A stretch of DNA of 64,000 bases from Nocardioides sp. SLBN-35 (GTDB lineage Bacteria; Actinomycetota; Actinomycetes; Propionibacteriales; Nocardioidaceae), in contig NZ_VFNU01000001.1 in assembly GCF_006715725.1 (NCBI RefSeq), positions 1,116,001-1,180,000 of the forward strand, written 5' to 3'. A program made the translations under genes and the position numbers. This document shows positions 24,473 through 33,008 of this stretch, piece by piece. Under the pieces are notes generated by a model, which was not told the origin of the DNA, searched no databases, and was given only the letters and a program-made list of their open reading frames with translations. How positions within the stretch are numbered: the first letter of the stretch is position 1; each line of letters starts with the position of its first letter.

Positions 24473-25609
24473 ATGTACCTCCTCGATGACGTCCACCACG
24501 AGCTCCGCGCCGCCGCCCGCCGCGTCAGCACCGAGAAGCTGGCCCCCCGCGCCGCCGCGGTCGACGAGGAAGCGGTCTTCCCCAAGGAGAGCTACGACGT
24601 CCTGGTCGCGGCCGGTCTGCATGCCCCCGGGATCCCCGAGCAGTACGGAGGAGACGGTGTCGACGCGATCGCGTCGGCCATCACGGTCGAGGAGGTCGCC
24701 CGGGCCTGCGCCTCCAGTTGCGCGATCATCACCTCCAACAAGCTGGGGGTGGTCCCGCTGCTGAAGTACGGCAGTGAGGAGCAGCGCCGGCGCTACCTGC
24801 CCGAGGTCGCCTCGGGCGAGGCACTGATGGCCTACGCGATCAGCGAGCGCGAGGCGGGCAGCGATGTCGCCGCGATGCGGACATCGGCCCGGCTGGAGGG
24901 TGACTCCTGGGTGCTCAACGGCGTCAAGACCTGGATCACGTCGGCCGGGATCGCCCGCTACATCGTGGTCTTCGCGGTCACCGATCCGGGGCATGCATCG
25001 CGGTCGCTGTCCGCCTTCCTGGTGCATGCCGACGACGGCGGCATCTCCTACGGCGAACCCGAGCGGAAGATGGGCCTCAAGGGATCGGTGACGCGGGAGG
25101 TCTATTTCGAGGACTGCCGGATCCCGCTGGACCGGCTGATCGGCGAGCGTGGCCGCGGGATGCGGGTGGCGCTCGGGACCCTCGACCACACCCGGGTCTC
25201 GATCGGTGCCGAGGCGGTGGGCATCGCCCAGGGGGCGTTGGATGCTGCTGTCACCTACGTGAAGGAGCGTCGGCAGTTCGGGCAGGCCATCGCCGAATTC
25301 CAGGGGATCCAGTTCATGGTCGCCGACATGGGGATGCGCGTGGAGGCGGCACGCCAGATGGTGTACGCCGCCGCGGCCCGCAGCGAGGCGGGAAGTGACG
25401 ACCTCACCTTCTTCGGCGCGGCGGCCAAGTGCCTCGCGTCGGACACCGCCATGGCCGTGACCACGGACGCCGTCCAGCTGCTCGGTGGCTACGGGTACAC
25501 CCGCGACTTCCCGGTGGAGCGGATGATGCGCGACGCCAAGATCACCCAGATCTACGAGGGCACCAACCAGATCCAGCGGGTGGTCATGGCCCGCCACCTC
25601 CTCGCATGA
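24473..25609 (+). CDS. Acyl-CoA dehydrogenase
   Basis: A 378-residue FAD-dependent acyl-CoA dehydrogenase. Family features include [20 protein letters not shown] (FAD/substrate loop), [41 protein letters not shown], and the catalytic base Glu362 in [10 protein letters not shown]. It should introduce an alpha,beta double bond into an acyl-CoA and pass electrons to ETF. ATG 24473 gives the usual N-terminus ([17 protein letters not shown]). It is divergent from the CoA-transferase and converges, 8 bases apart, with a PucR regulator. Chain length or branching of the substrate cannot be read from the sequence. Confidence 0.92.
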   Translation: MYLLDDVHHELRAAARRVSTEKLAPRAAAVDEEAVFPKESYDVLVAAGLHAPGIPEQYGGDGVDAIASAITVEEVARACASSCAIITSNKLGVVPLLKYGSEEQRRRYLPEVASGEALMAYAISEREAGSDVAAMRTSARLEGDSWVLNGVKTWITSAGIARYIVVFAVTDPGHASRSLSAFLVHADDGGISYGEPERKMGLKGSVTREVYFEDCRIPLDRLIGERGRGMRVALGTLDHTRVSIGAEAVGIAQGALDAAVTYVKERRQFGQAIAEFQGIQFMVADMGMRVEAARQMVYAAAARSEAGSDDLTFFGAAAKCLASDTAMAVTTDAVQLLGGYGYTRDFPVERMMRDAKITQIYEGTNQIQRVVMARHLLA

Positions 25610-25617
25610 TCACCCAC

Positions 25618-27117
25618 TCAGGCCGGCGGACCCTCGGTCCTGCCGCGGTCCCCGGCGGCGTCGAGGGCGGCGAGTGCGAGGGCGAGCTCCATGCGATCGG
25701 TCAGCCGGTCGAGATCGCGGCCGAGGAGTTGCTCGATCTGCTCCAGCCGGTAGCGCAGCGTGTTGCGGTGGATGACCATCGCCGCGGCGGTCGCGCTGGG
25801 CACGCAGTCGTGGTCGAGGAAGCTGCGCAGCGTGAGGAGCAGGTGGTTGTCGCCCGGGTCCTCGCGCTCGAGGAGCGGTCCGAGGACCTCGTGGCCGAGC
25901 TCGGCGAGCGGCAGGTCGAGGTTTCCGAGGAGCAGGCCGGTGAGCGACAGCGGAGCGGACCTGCCGACGCCGTCGGGCACAGCGGCTTGGCGGGCCTCGT
26001 AGTAGCCGAGGCGCAGACCGGCCACTCCACGGCGGGCCGATCCCAGGCCCACCGCCGGACGGTGTCGTGCCTCGCGCAGCTGGGCATGCAGTCCCTCGGC
26101 GACCTGACCGGCGTCGACCCCCTCGGGCACGACGACCGCGACCGCATCATCCAGCAGGGCCGTGGGGAGGGGATCGCCCTCGCGGGCGAGGACCGACCTC
26201 AGCTCCCACGGCACCCGACGCAGACGTTCGGGAGTCTCGTCCAGCACCGCCACGACCATCGTCTGGAGAGCGTCCGCCTGGACGTTCAGCCGGCGCAGCC
26301 GGTTGCGGGCGGCGTGGTCGGAGACCAGGCCGTGCAGGACGTCCTCGAGGACCTGGCCGAGCAGCTCGCGACGACCCGTGAGAAAGGCCTGCTCCCTGGC
26401 GAGCTCGAGGCCCAGCACGGTGGCCGCGAAGGGCAGCACGCCCTCGTAGGCCGGAGTCGGCTCCGTGTGCAGCACCGCGACGGGGATGTCGTCGACGACC
26501 ACTTCGGCGGATGCGGATCCCCGCGTCCCGGCGGCGGCCGAGGAGGAGGGCTTCCAGCGCGAGTTGCGGGGCGAGCGGTGGAGGACGTGACCGCCGGGCT
26601 CGGCCAGCACGACGGCGTCCAGGCCGAGCTGTCGACGCAGCTCGCTCAGCATGCCATCGACGCCTCGACGCGAGAGCAGCTCCCGCACCAGGCGGTCCTG
26701 CACCTGGAGGTTGGTCTGCACGGCGGCGTAGGTCTCCGCGTAGATCTGGTCGGCGAGCCAGTGGCTGATCGCGATGAACGGCACCTCCACGGGCGAGACC
26801 AGCAGGGTCAGCCCGGCGTCTCGCGCCGCTGTGAGCAGCTCAGCAGGCGGCTGATCGTGGACCAACCCGATCCCCAGGCAGACGGCGGCGACCGGTACTG
26901 CCGCCAGGCGGGTGGCCAGGTCACGCCACTCGTCCATGGTGCGGTCGAGCAGCGCCGTGGTCATCACCAGCTCCTGGCCGCGCAGGAAGGGCACTGGGTC
27001 AGGGAGCTCCGTGGTCGAGCCCCAGCTGATCGGCTGCTCGGCGGCGCCCTCGGGCAGCACCACCGCCCTGACCTTGAGGCTCGGCTCGTCGAGCAGGTCG
27101 CGCAGCACCACGGGCAT
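25618..27117 (-). CDS. PucR-family transcriptional regulator
   Basis: A 499-residue regulator: PucR N-terminal domain (VVLRDLLDEPSLKVRAVVLP, WGSTTELPDPVPFLRGQELV), a middle GGDEF-like region, and a C-terminal helix-turn-helix (LLLTLRSFLDHDCVPSATAA, then VIHRNTLRYRLEQIEQLLGR). It sits between the acyl-CoA dehydrogenase and a five-gene ABC importer that starts 172 bp away on the other strand, so it probably controls the importer and the CoA-ester genes. The inducer is unknown. The start at 27117 begins the PucR domain directly; earlier in-frame codons run into the promoter space. Confidence 0.87.
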   Translation of the reverse strand: MPVVLRDLLDEPSLKVRAVVLPEGAAEQPISWGSTTELPDPVPFLRGQELVMTTALLDRTMDEWRDLATRLAAVPVAAVCLGIGLVHDQPPAELLTAARDAGLTLLVSPVEVPFIAISHWLADQIYAETYAAVQTNLQVQDRLVRELLSRRGVDGMLSELRRQLGLDAVVLAEPGGHVLHRSPRNSRWKPSSSAAAGTRGSASAEVVVDDIPVAVLHTEPTPAYEGVLPFAATVLGLELAREQAFLTGRRELLGQVLEDVLHGLVSDHAARNRLRRLNVQADALQTMVVAVLDETPERLRRVPWELRSVLAREGDPLPTALLDDAVAVVVPEGVDAGQVAEGLHAQLREARHRPAVGLGSARRGVAGLRLGYYEARQAAVPDGVGRSAPLSLTGLLLGNLDLPLAELGHEVLGPLLEREDPGDNHLLLTLRSFLDHDCVPSATAAAMVIHRNTLRYRLEQIEQLLGRDLDRLTDRMELALALAALDAAGDRGRTEGPPA

Positions 27118-27289
27118 GGCCGCATTGTGCCGGACGGTCCGCCAGGCAGTTGCGCTGCGTGGGGTCGCCCCAGGTGATCCCCACTGAATGAGAACGGCGG
27201 TCGCGGCGTGAGCCTCGATCGTCCGGGGCGTCGCCCGAGACGCCCCTCCACCCCTGGTCGTCAGCGACCTCGAACAACAAGGAGTACGC

Positions 27290-28441
27290 ATGCGAATCCG
27301 CTCTCTGATGGCCGGCACGCTCGTCGGCCTGCTGGCCGCGACGACCGCCTGCTCAGGAGGTGAGTCCAGCAGCGACACCCTCAAGATCGGCTTCTTCGCC
27401 CCCGAGTCCGGGTTCGGGTCGGCGGACGGACGCAGCGCCCTGGCGGGTGCGAGGCTGGCTGTCGCCCAGGCGAACGCGGACGGTGGCGTCGATGGCAAGA
27501 AGGTCGAGCTGGTCACCTACGACGACGCGAGCGATCCCAAGCAGGGCGCCGTGATCGCGACCAAGCTCGTTTCCCAGGACCGGGTCGTCGCGGCCGTCAG
27601 CGGCTCGTACAGTCCCCAGACCCTCGCCGGAGCGACCATCTTCCAGCGCAACAGGATTCCCCTCGTCTCCGCGTACGCCGTGAACCCGGGCATCCCGGAG
27701 ACCGGTGACTTCATCTTCCAGCAGGACTACGACGGCGAGGTCCAGGGCCGCGCTGGAGCCGTCCAGTTCGCCGAGGACGGAGTGAGGAAGCCCGCGATCA
27801 TCGCGATCGACAACGACTTCGGCAACGCGCTCGTCGACGGCTTCAGCGACCAGGCGAAGGAGAGCGGGCTGGACGTCGTCTCCGTGGACAAGAACGAGTT
27901 CGGCGAGAAGGACTTCGACACGATCATCCGTCGCGCCGTCGACGCGGGCGCGGACGGCATCTACCTCGTCCAGTACGTCGCCGAGGGCACCCAGTTCTTC
28001 CGCGCCCTGCGGAAGTCAGGCGTGGGTCTCCCTGTGCTGAGTACCGAGGGCATCGACTCGGCGGGCTTCCTCGAGTCGATCGGTGACCTCGCGGACGGCG
28101 CCAAGATCACCACGAACCTCAACCGCGACGCCGAGGCTCCCGCGACCAGGTCCTTCCTGGAGGACTTCGCGAAGGAGAACGACTTCCCGGCGGACATGGT
28201 GGCCGCCTCGTCGTACGACGCCGTGAAGTTGATCCTCGACGCCGCCGACGCGACGGGGACCAGTGCGGGCGACATCCAGAAGGGCCTGCTCGGCACGTCT
28301 GACCACCAGGGAGCGACCGGAACGCTGGCGAAGTTCACCGACGGACGCCAGGTGGTCAAGCCCGTCCAGATCCTTCAGTTCGACGGCGCCACGCTGGTCT
28401 CGGTCGGCGAGGTCACCGACACGGCCGTCATCACTCCGTGA
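27290..28441 (+). CDS. ABC transporter substrate-binding lipoprotein (branched-chain amino acid/amide type)
   Basis: A 383-residue periplasmic-binding-protein-type lipoprotein, with lipobox TTAC at Cys21 and a GGESSSDT linker. The mature part follows the Leu/Ile/Val-binding family: LKIGFFAPESGFGSADGRSA, NADGGVDGKKVELVTYDDAS, GSYSPQTLAGATIFQRNRIP, IDNDFGNALVDGF. It captures a small amino-acid-like, amide or acid ligand outside the membrane for the following permeases. The start has an AAGGAG site 7 bases upstream. It leads a five-gene operon with short gaps or 4-base overlaps. Nearby CoA-transferase and acyl-CoA dehydrogenase genes hint at an organic acid ligand, but this is inference. Confidence 0.9.
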   Translation: MRIRSLMAGTLVGLLAATTACSGGESSSDTLKIGFFAPESGFGSADGRSALAGARLAVAQANADGGVDGKKVELVTYDDASDPKQGAVIATKLVSQDRVVAAVSGSYSPQTLAGATIFQRNRIPLVSAYAVNPGIPETGDFIFQQDYDGEVQGRAGAVQFAEDGVRKPAIIAIDNDFGNALVDGFSDQAKESGLDVVSVDKNEFGEKDFDTIIRRAVDAGADGIYLVQYVAEGTQFFRALRKSGVGLPVLSTEGIDSAGFLESIGDLADGAKITTNLNRDAEAPATRSFLEDFAKENDFPADMVAASSYDAVKLILDAADATGTSAGDIQKGLLGTSDHQGATGTLAKFTDGRQVVKPVQILQFDGATLVSVGEVTDTAVITP

Positions 28442-28448
28442 GCTGCTG

Positions 28449-29312
28449 ATGGAAACCACAGTCGATGGACTCGTCATCGGGTCCCTGTACGCCCTGGTCG
28501 CGCTGGGGCCGTGCCTGGTCTACGGGTTGCTGCGCGTGCTCGACATCGCGAACGCCGCTTCCCTCACTCTCGGCGGCTACCTCGTCCTCGTCCTCGCCGA
28601 GCGCGCCGGCAGCCCGCTCCTGGGCGTCCTTGCCGGGCTCGCCGCCGGCGCCGCGCTCGGATGGGTGATCCAACGCTGGATCTACCTGCCGATCCTGGAT
28701 CGCGGACCGATCGTCACCCTCGTGACGGGCATCGGTCTCTACATCGTGGCGACCGAGCTGTTCCGCCTCGTGTTCGGGCCGTCCCAGCGCAGCGCCCACG
28801 TCGACCTCCCTCTGCCCGACGCCGAGCTCGGCGGCGTGCGCCTCGAGGGCATCGACCTCCTGGTCCTCGCAGTGACGTTCGGAGTCATCGGCGCGACGTG
28901 GTACGTGCTGACCCGGACGCGCAGCGGCGTGCTGTGGCAGGCCGTCGCGCAGGACAGGAAGGTGGCCGGGGCGGTCGGCGTCAACAGCCCGCGGGTGATC
29001 GCTGCCGTCTTCGCGATCGGCTATCTCCTGTCGGCCCTCGCGGGTGCCCTGCTCTCGGTGAAGTACGACGCGGTGTACCCCACGCTGGGTGACATCCCTG
29101 CCTACAAGATGCTGGCGATCATCATCCTCGGCGGTCTCGGCAGCCCGCTCGGCACGATCGTCGCCGCACTCCTGATCGGCCTGGTCGAGTCCTGGGTAGT
29201 CGCGTCGTTCGGCTTCGCGCTCCCGCGCGACGCCATCGCGTTCGTCGCCCTCATCGCGATGCTCCTGATCCGGCCGCAGGGCCTGATCCCCTCCCGGGTG
29301 GTGAAGGCATGA
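28449..29312 (+). CDS. Branched-chain amino acid-type ABC permease (LivH-like)
   Basis: A 287-residue inner-membrane permease with about eight hydrophobic segments. LivH features: VDGLVIGSLYALVALGPCLV, VLDIANAASLTLGGY, and the loop GGLGSPLGTIVAALLIGLVE that contacts the ATPases. ATG 28449 is 7 bases after the binding-protein stop. The stop overlaps the next permease start by 4 bases. Confidence 0.92.
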   Translation: METTVDGLVIGSLYALVALGPCLVYGLLRVLDIANAASLTLGGYLVLVLAERAGSPLLGVLAGLAAGAALGWVIQRWIYLPILDRGPIVTLVTGIGLYIVATELFRLVFGPSQRSAHVDLPLPDAELGGVRLEGIDLLVLAVTFGVIGATWYVLTRTRSGVLWQAVAQDRKVAGAVGVNSPRVIAAVFAIGYLLSALAGALLSVKYDAVYPTLGDIPAYKMLAIIILGGLGSPLGTIVAALLIGLVESWVVASFGFALPRDAIAFVALIAMLLIRPQGLIPSRVVKA

Positions 29313-30220
29313 CCTACGCGATCGTCGTGGCCGTGACCGCGATCTTGATGGCGAGCGTGGTGGTGAGCCTCAACCTGACCGCCGGGTACGCCGGCCAGCC
29401 GAACCTCGCACAGAGCGCGTTCTTCGGGCTGGGCGCGTACTTCGCCGCCGTCCTCTCCGTCGAGCACGGCATGTCCTTCTGGTCGGTGTTGCCCGTGGCC
29501 GCGTTGGTCTCGGGTCTGGCCGGCGCCGTCCTGGGGGCGATCAGCCTGCGGTTGCGCGAGGACTTCTTCGCGATCACGACCGTCGGCTTGAACTTCGTGG
29601 TCGTCGCGCTGTTCAAGAGCGTCGACTTCTTCGGTGGTGCGACCGGCATCTACGGCCTGCCGCTGCCCATGATCGGCGGCACCGCGTTCACCAACGACCA
29701 CTTCCTGGTGCTCTCACTGGCCCTGCTCGGCCTGGTCGTGGTCGTCGCGAAGGTGGTGCGTGACAGCTGGTACGGCGGGATGTTGATGGCGATCCGCGAG
29801 GACGAGCTCGTGGCGGCCTCGCTCGGGGCACCGGTCGCCCTGTTCAAGGCGTCCGCCTTTGCTCTCAGCTCACTGCTGGCGGGGGTGGTGGGTGCCGTGT
29901 ACGCATTCTTCATCAGCAGCATCACTCCCGAGACGTTCGGCTTCAGCCAGTCGGTGCTGCTGCTGTCCATGCTCATCATCGGCGGGATGGGCACGATCCG
30001 AGGAGCCATCGTCGGCGCGGTACTCCTCACGCTGATCCCTGAGCTCTTCAGGTTCGCGTCGGACTACCGCAACCTCATCTACGGCGTCTTCCTCGTCCTG
30101 GTCCTGCGGTTCCAGCCGCAGGGACTCGTCGGAGACGCCAGCTGGCTGGCCAGGGCTGCGGCTCGGGTCCTCGGTCGTGCCCGTCCTGCGTTGTCGACCA
30201 CGAAGGAGGTGGCCCGATGA
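29309..30220 (+). CDS. Branched-chain amino acid-type ABC permease (LivM-like)
   Basis: A 303-residue inner-membrane permease, partner of the LivH-like protein. It has LNLTAGYAGQPNLAQSAFFG near the N-terminus, SLRLREDFFAITTVGLNFVV, and the coupling loop IGGMGTIRGAIVGAVLLTLI near the C-terminus, all typical of LivM. The ATG overlaps the upstream stop by 4 bases, and the next gene again overlaps by 4 bases, so translation of the operon is coupled. Confidence 0.92.
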   Translation: MTYAIVVAVTAILMASVVVSLNLTAGYAGQPNLAQSAFFGLGAYFAAVLSVEHGMSFWSVLPVAALVSGLAGAVLGAISLRLREDFFAITTVGLNFVVVALFKSVDFFGGATGIYGLPLPMIGGTAFTNDHFLVLSLALLGLVVVVAKVVRDSWYGGMLMAIREDELVAASLGAPVALFKASAFALSSLLAGVVGAVYAFFISSITPETFGFSQSVLLLSMLIIGGMGTIRGAIVGAVLLTLIPELFRFASDYRNLIYGVFLVLVLRFQPQGLVGDASWLARAAARVLGRARPALSTTKEVAR

Positions 30221-31038
30221 CTGCGGGCAGCCAAGCCGTACCGCTGGCCGAGGTCCGGGGGATCGGCGTTCGCTTCGGCGGGCTCCAGGCGCTGGACGAC
30301 GTGTCCTTCTCGGTCCGGCCGGGGGAGTTCGTCTCGGTGATCGGTCCCAACGGTGCCGGGAAGTCGACTCTCTTCAACGTGATCTCCGGGGTGCAGAAGC
30401 CGACGTCGGGGGACGTGCTCTTCGACGGGGAGCCGGTGCGCCGCTTCCGCCCGGACCTGGTCCACGCCCGTGGGGTGGGTCGCAGCTTCCAGGTCGCGCG
30501 GCCGGTCGGCTCGCTGACAGTGCGGGACAACGTGCTGCTCGGCGCTGGCGGTCACCGGCTGCGCGGCGTGCTGAGCAGCCTGCGGCCGCGGGGCCGGGAC
30601 CGGGCGCTGCAGGACCGGGTCGACGAGCTCCTCGAGCTCGCCGGTCTCACGACGGTCGCACACCGCCAGGCGGGGGAGATCAGCCCCGGCGACCTGCGCC
30701 GGATGGAGATCGCCCGGGCGCTGGGTGACGATCCTCGGCTGGTGCTCCTCGACGAGCCGGCTGCCGGAGTCGGCTCGGACGGGCTCACTCCGCTGGCCGA
30801 GCTTCTCGGGAAGATCCGAGACAGGGGGGTGGCCGTGCTCCTGGTCGAGCACTACGTCGGGCTCGCCCTGTCGCTCTCGGACCGGGCCGTCGTTCTCAAC
30901 CGCGGCCGGTTGCTGGCAGTGGGCGACCCGGATGCGATCCGGCGGAATCAGGCCGTCATCGACGCCTACCTCGGAACCAAGCGTTCCCGGGCCGGGGGCG
31001 TCACCAAGCATTCGACAGGAACCGAGGGCGAACGATGA
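30217..31038 (+). CDS. ABC transporter ATP-binding protein (LivG-like)
   Basis: A 273-residue cytoplasmic ATPase. Walker A is GPNGAGKST (43-51), and Walker B is LVLLDEPAAGV. The signature region reads GEISPGDLRRMEIARAL; the usual LSGGQ is replaced by SPGD, comparable to the PYGxQ variants of LivG proteins. The switch histidine is in VLLVEHYVGL. It pairs with the LivF-like ATPase encoded next, whose start overlaps by 4 bases. Confidence 0.92.
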   Translation: MTAGSQAVPLAEVRGIGVRFGGLQALDDVSFSVRPGEFVSVIGPNGAGKSTLFNVISGVQKPTSGDVLFDGEPVRRFRPDLVHARGVGRSFQVARPVGSLTVRDNVLLGAGGHRLRGVLSSLRPRGRDRALQDRVDELLELAGLTTVAHRQAGEISPGDLRRMEIARALGDDPRLVLLDEPAAGVGSDGLTPLAELLGKIRDRGVAVLLVEHYVGLALSLSDRAVVLNRGRLLAVGDPDAIRRNQAVIDAYLGTKRSRAGGVTKHSTGTEGER

Positions 31039-31742
31039 GCCTGCTGACCATCGAGGACGTGAGTGCCGGATATGGGCGGAGCACCGTCCTGCACGGCGTC
31101 AGTCTCGGAGTGGAGACGGGGGAGTTCGTGGTCGTGCTCGGCTCCAACGGAGCCGGGAAGTCGACGTTGATGCAGGCGGTGATGGGGTTGCTGCCGCTCA
31201 CCGGCGGCAGTCTGCGGCTGCGCGACGTCGACCTCGGCGCCCTGCCGGTGCACGCGCGGGTCCGGCACCGGGTGGCCTACGTGCCGGAGGGGCGCCGGGT
31301 GTTCCCGGCGCTCACCGTCGAGGAGAACCTGGTGACTGCCTGGCGCCCCTCGGGGCGTGCGCAGGCCGACTCGCTGGACCTCCAGTACGCCACGTTCGAG
31401 CGGCTCCGCGAACGTCGAAACCAGCTCGCCGGCACGCTCTCCGGGGGTGAGCAGCAGATGCTCGCACTGGCTCGGGCGCTGATCAGCGAGCCCGAGCTGC
31501 TCGTCGCCGACGAGATCTCCCTCGGTCTCGCTCCGATGGTCGTGGAGGAGCTCTTCGAGGTGTTCGCCCAGCTCAACCGGGCCGGCACGGCGATCCTGTT
31601 GGCGGAGCAGAGCGCCCGTCTGGCCTTGGAGTACGCCACCACGGCGTACGTCATGGAGACCGGCCGGATCACCCTCTCGGGTGCGGCCGCCGACCTCGCA
31701 GACGACCCACGGGTCGCCGACGCCTACCTGCGGATGAGCTGA
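31035..31742 (+). CDS. ABC transporter ATP-binding protein (LivF-like)
   Basis: A 235-residue cytoplasmic ATPase, the second motor subunit. Walker A is GSNGAGKST (36-44), the signature is canonical LSGGEQQMLALARAL, Walker B is LLVADEISLGLAP, and YVPEGRRVFPALTVEENLV is a LivF hallmark. It is the last gene of the operon. A hairpin 16 bases past the stop is the likely terminator. Confidence 0.93.
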   Translation: MSLLTIEDVSAGYGRSTVLHGVSLGVETGEFVVVLGSNGAGKSTLMQAVMGLLPLTGGSLRLRDVDLGALPVHARVRHRVAYVPEGRRVFPALTVEENLVTAWRPSGRAQADSLDLQYATFERLRERRNQLAGTLSGGEQQMLALARALISEPELLVADEISLGLAPMVVEELFEVFAQLNRAGTAILLAEQSARLALEYATTAYVMETGRITLSGAAADLADDPRVADAYLRMS

Positions 31743-31757
31743 TCCGCAGCCGAGCTG

Positions 31758-31798
31758 CCGCCGGCACGGGTCGAGTCGTGGTCGGCCCGTGCTGGCGG
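31758..31798 (+). terminator. Hairpin terminator after the Liv-type ABC operon
   Basis: CCGCCGGCACGGG (31758-31770) pairs with CCCGTGCTGGCGG (31786-31798) through 13 bases including one G-T pair, with a 15-base loop. It lies 16 bases after the stop codon. Confidence 0.65.
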
Positions 31799-32007
31799 TA
31801 TGGCCCCAACCTCCCCGACCCTAGGGCGTCGCGATCCCCGTCGACCCGGTCAGGTCTTTACCAAGAGCCGGCCGCCCGTAGGGCAACTCTCGCCGGTGCT
31901 GTCCCTTACCACCCGCCACCAAGATCTCCCGAAAGTGGCGCCCGACACATCCGCCTCGGGGCGGGCCCCAGGACGGTCGGGCACCGGGACTCTGAAGAGG
32001 TGGCACC
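31799..32007 (+). other. 209-base leader/promoter region of the BMP operon
   Basis: No gene is seen here. The region must contain the promoter of the nucleoside-type ABC operon. A GAAGAGG ribosome-binding site lies 7 bases before the first start codon. Several GC-rich potential stems are present, but I could not match the sequence to a known riboswitch. Confidence 0.4.
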
Positions 32008-33006
32008 ATGCGCGGACTCATTCGACTTCTGGCGGCCCTGACGGCCGTCCTGCTGGTCGCGGCCGGCTGTGGAGGCGGCGACGGCGGCGGCTCCGGCGAC
32101 GGAAAGGTGAGGATCGCCGCGATCTTCTCCGGCCCGACCACGGACGCCGACTACAACGCCCTCGGCCTCGAGGCGCTCAAGGCGGCCGAGAAGGACGGCG
32201 CCGAGGTGTCGTACTCCGAGAGCGTCGCGGTGCCCGACATCGAGCGCGTCCTGCAGGAGTACGTCGCCGACGGCTTCAACGTGATCTGGACGCACGGCTC
32301 GCAGTTCTACGAGGCCACCTCGAAGATCGCGAAGCAGAACCCGGACGTCCGCTTCATCGGCGAGTTCGACGGTGAGCCCGAGGGCCAGCCGGAGAACGTC
32401 TGGGTCATCGACCGCAACTTCCACACCGTCTTCTACCCGCTCGGCGTGCTCGCGACGAACCTCACCAAGTCCGGCAAGGTCGGCTACCTCGGCGGTCTCA
32501 GCCTGCCGTTCTCCTACTCCGAGGTCCACGCCGTCGAGCAGGCGATCGGCGACAGCGGCAAGGACGTGGAGCTGACCCCCGTGTGGAGCGGCGACTTCAA
32601 CGACACGGTCAAGGCGCAGCAGCTCACCAGCCAGCTCATCTCCGGCGGCGCGGACGTCGTCGTCACCTCGCTCAACCTCGGTGTGGTCGGTGCGTTCAAG
32701 GCCGTCAACGACACCGACCCCGGCTCGGCCTGGGTGACCGTCAAGTACACCGACAAGTCGCAGAACGGTCCCGAGCACTACGCCGCCACCGTCCTCTACG
32801 ACTTCGTGCACCCGTTGACCGAGATCCTCGCCGACATCGACAAGGGCACCACCAAGGGCCACTACGTCATCGGGTTCGGCCAGGGCGCCAGCGTCGACGT
32901 GGGCGACAACGTGCCCGCCGAGGTGAAGGCCGAGGTCGAGAAGGCCGTCGCCGGCATCTCCGACGGCTCGATCGAGGTCGCGCTCGACCAGTCCGAGGTG
33001 AAGTGA
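32008..33006 (+). CDS. BMP-family ABC transporter substrate-binding lipoprotein
   Basis: A 332-residue lipoprotein (lipobox AAGC, Cys21) of the basic membrane protein (BmpA/Med/PnrA) family, which binds purine nucleosides in characterised members. Typical blocks: VRIAAIFSGPTTDADYNALG, HGSQFYEATSKIAKQNPDVR, GYLGGLSLPF and YDFVHPLTEILADIDKGTTK. It leads a four-gene operon with an ATPase and two permeases. Import of nucleosides fits the purine-rich neighbourhood, though the ligand is inferred from family membership. Confidence 0.9.
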   Translation: MRGLIRLLAALTAVLLVAAGCGGGDGGGSGDGKVRIAAIFSGPTTDADYNALGLEALKAAEKDGAEVSYSESVAVPDIERVLQEYVADGFNVIWTHGSQFYEATSKIAKQNPDVRFIGEFDGEPEGQPENVWVIDRNFHTVFYPLGVLATNLTKSGKVGYLGGLSLPFSYSEVHAVEQAIGDSGKDVELTPVWSGDFNDTVKAQQLTSQLISGGADVVVTSLNLGVVGAFKAVNDTDPGSAWVTVKYTDKSQNGPEHYAATVLYDFVHPLTEILADIDKGTTKGHYVIGFGQGASVDVGDNVPAEVKAEVEKAVAGISDGSIEVALDQSEVK

Positions 33007-33008
33007 CC

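Noticed and set aside
31799-32007. Cobalamin, TPP or purine riboswitch before the BMP operon
   Set aside because: None of the conserved core motifs of these classes could be located by eye.
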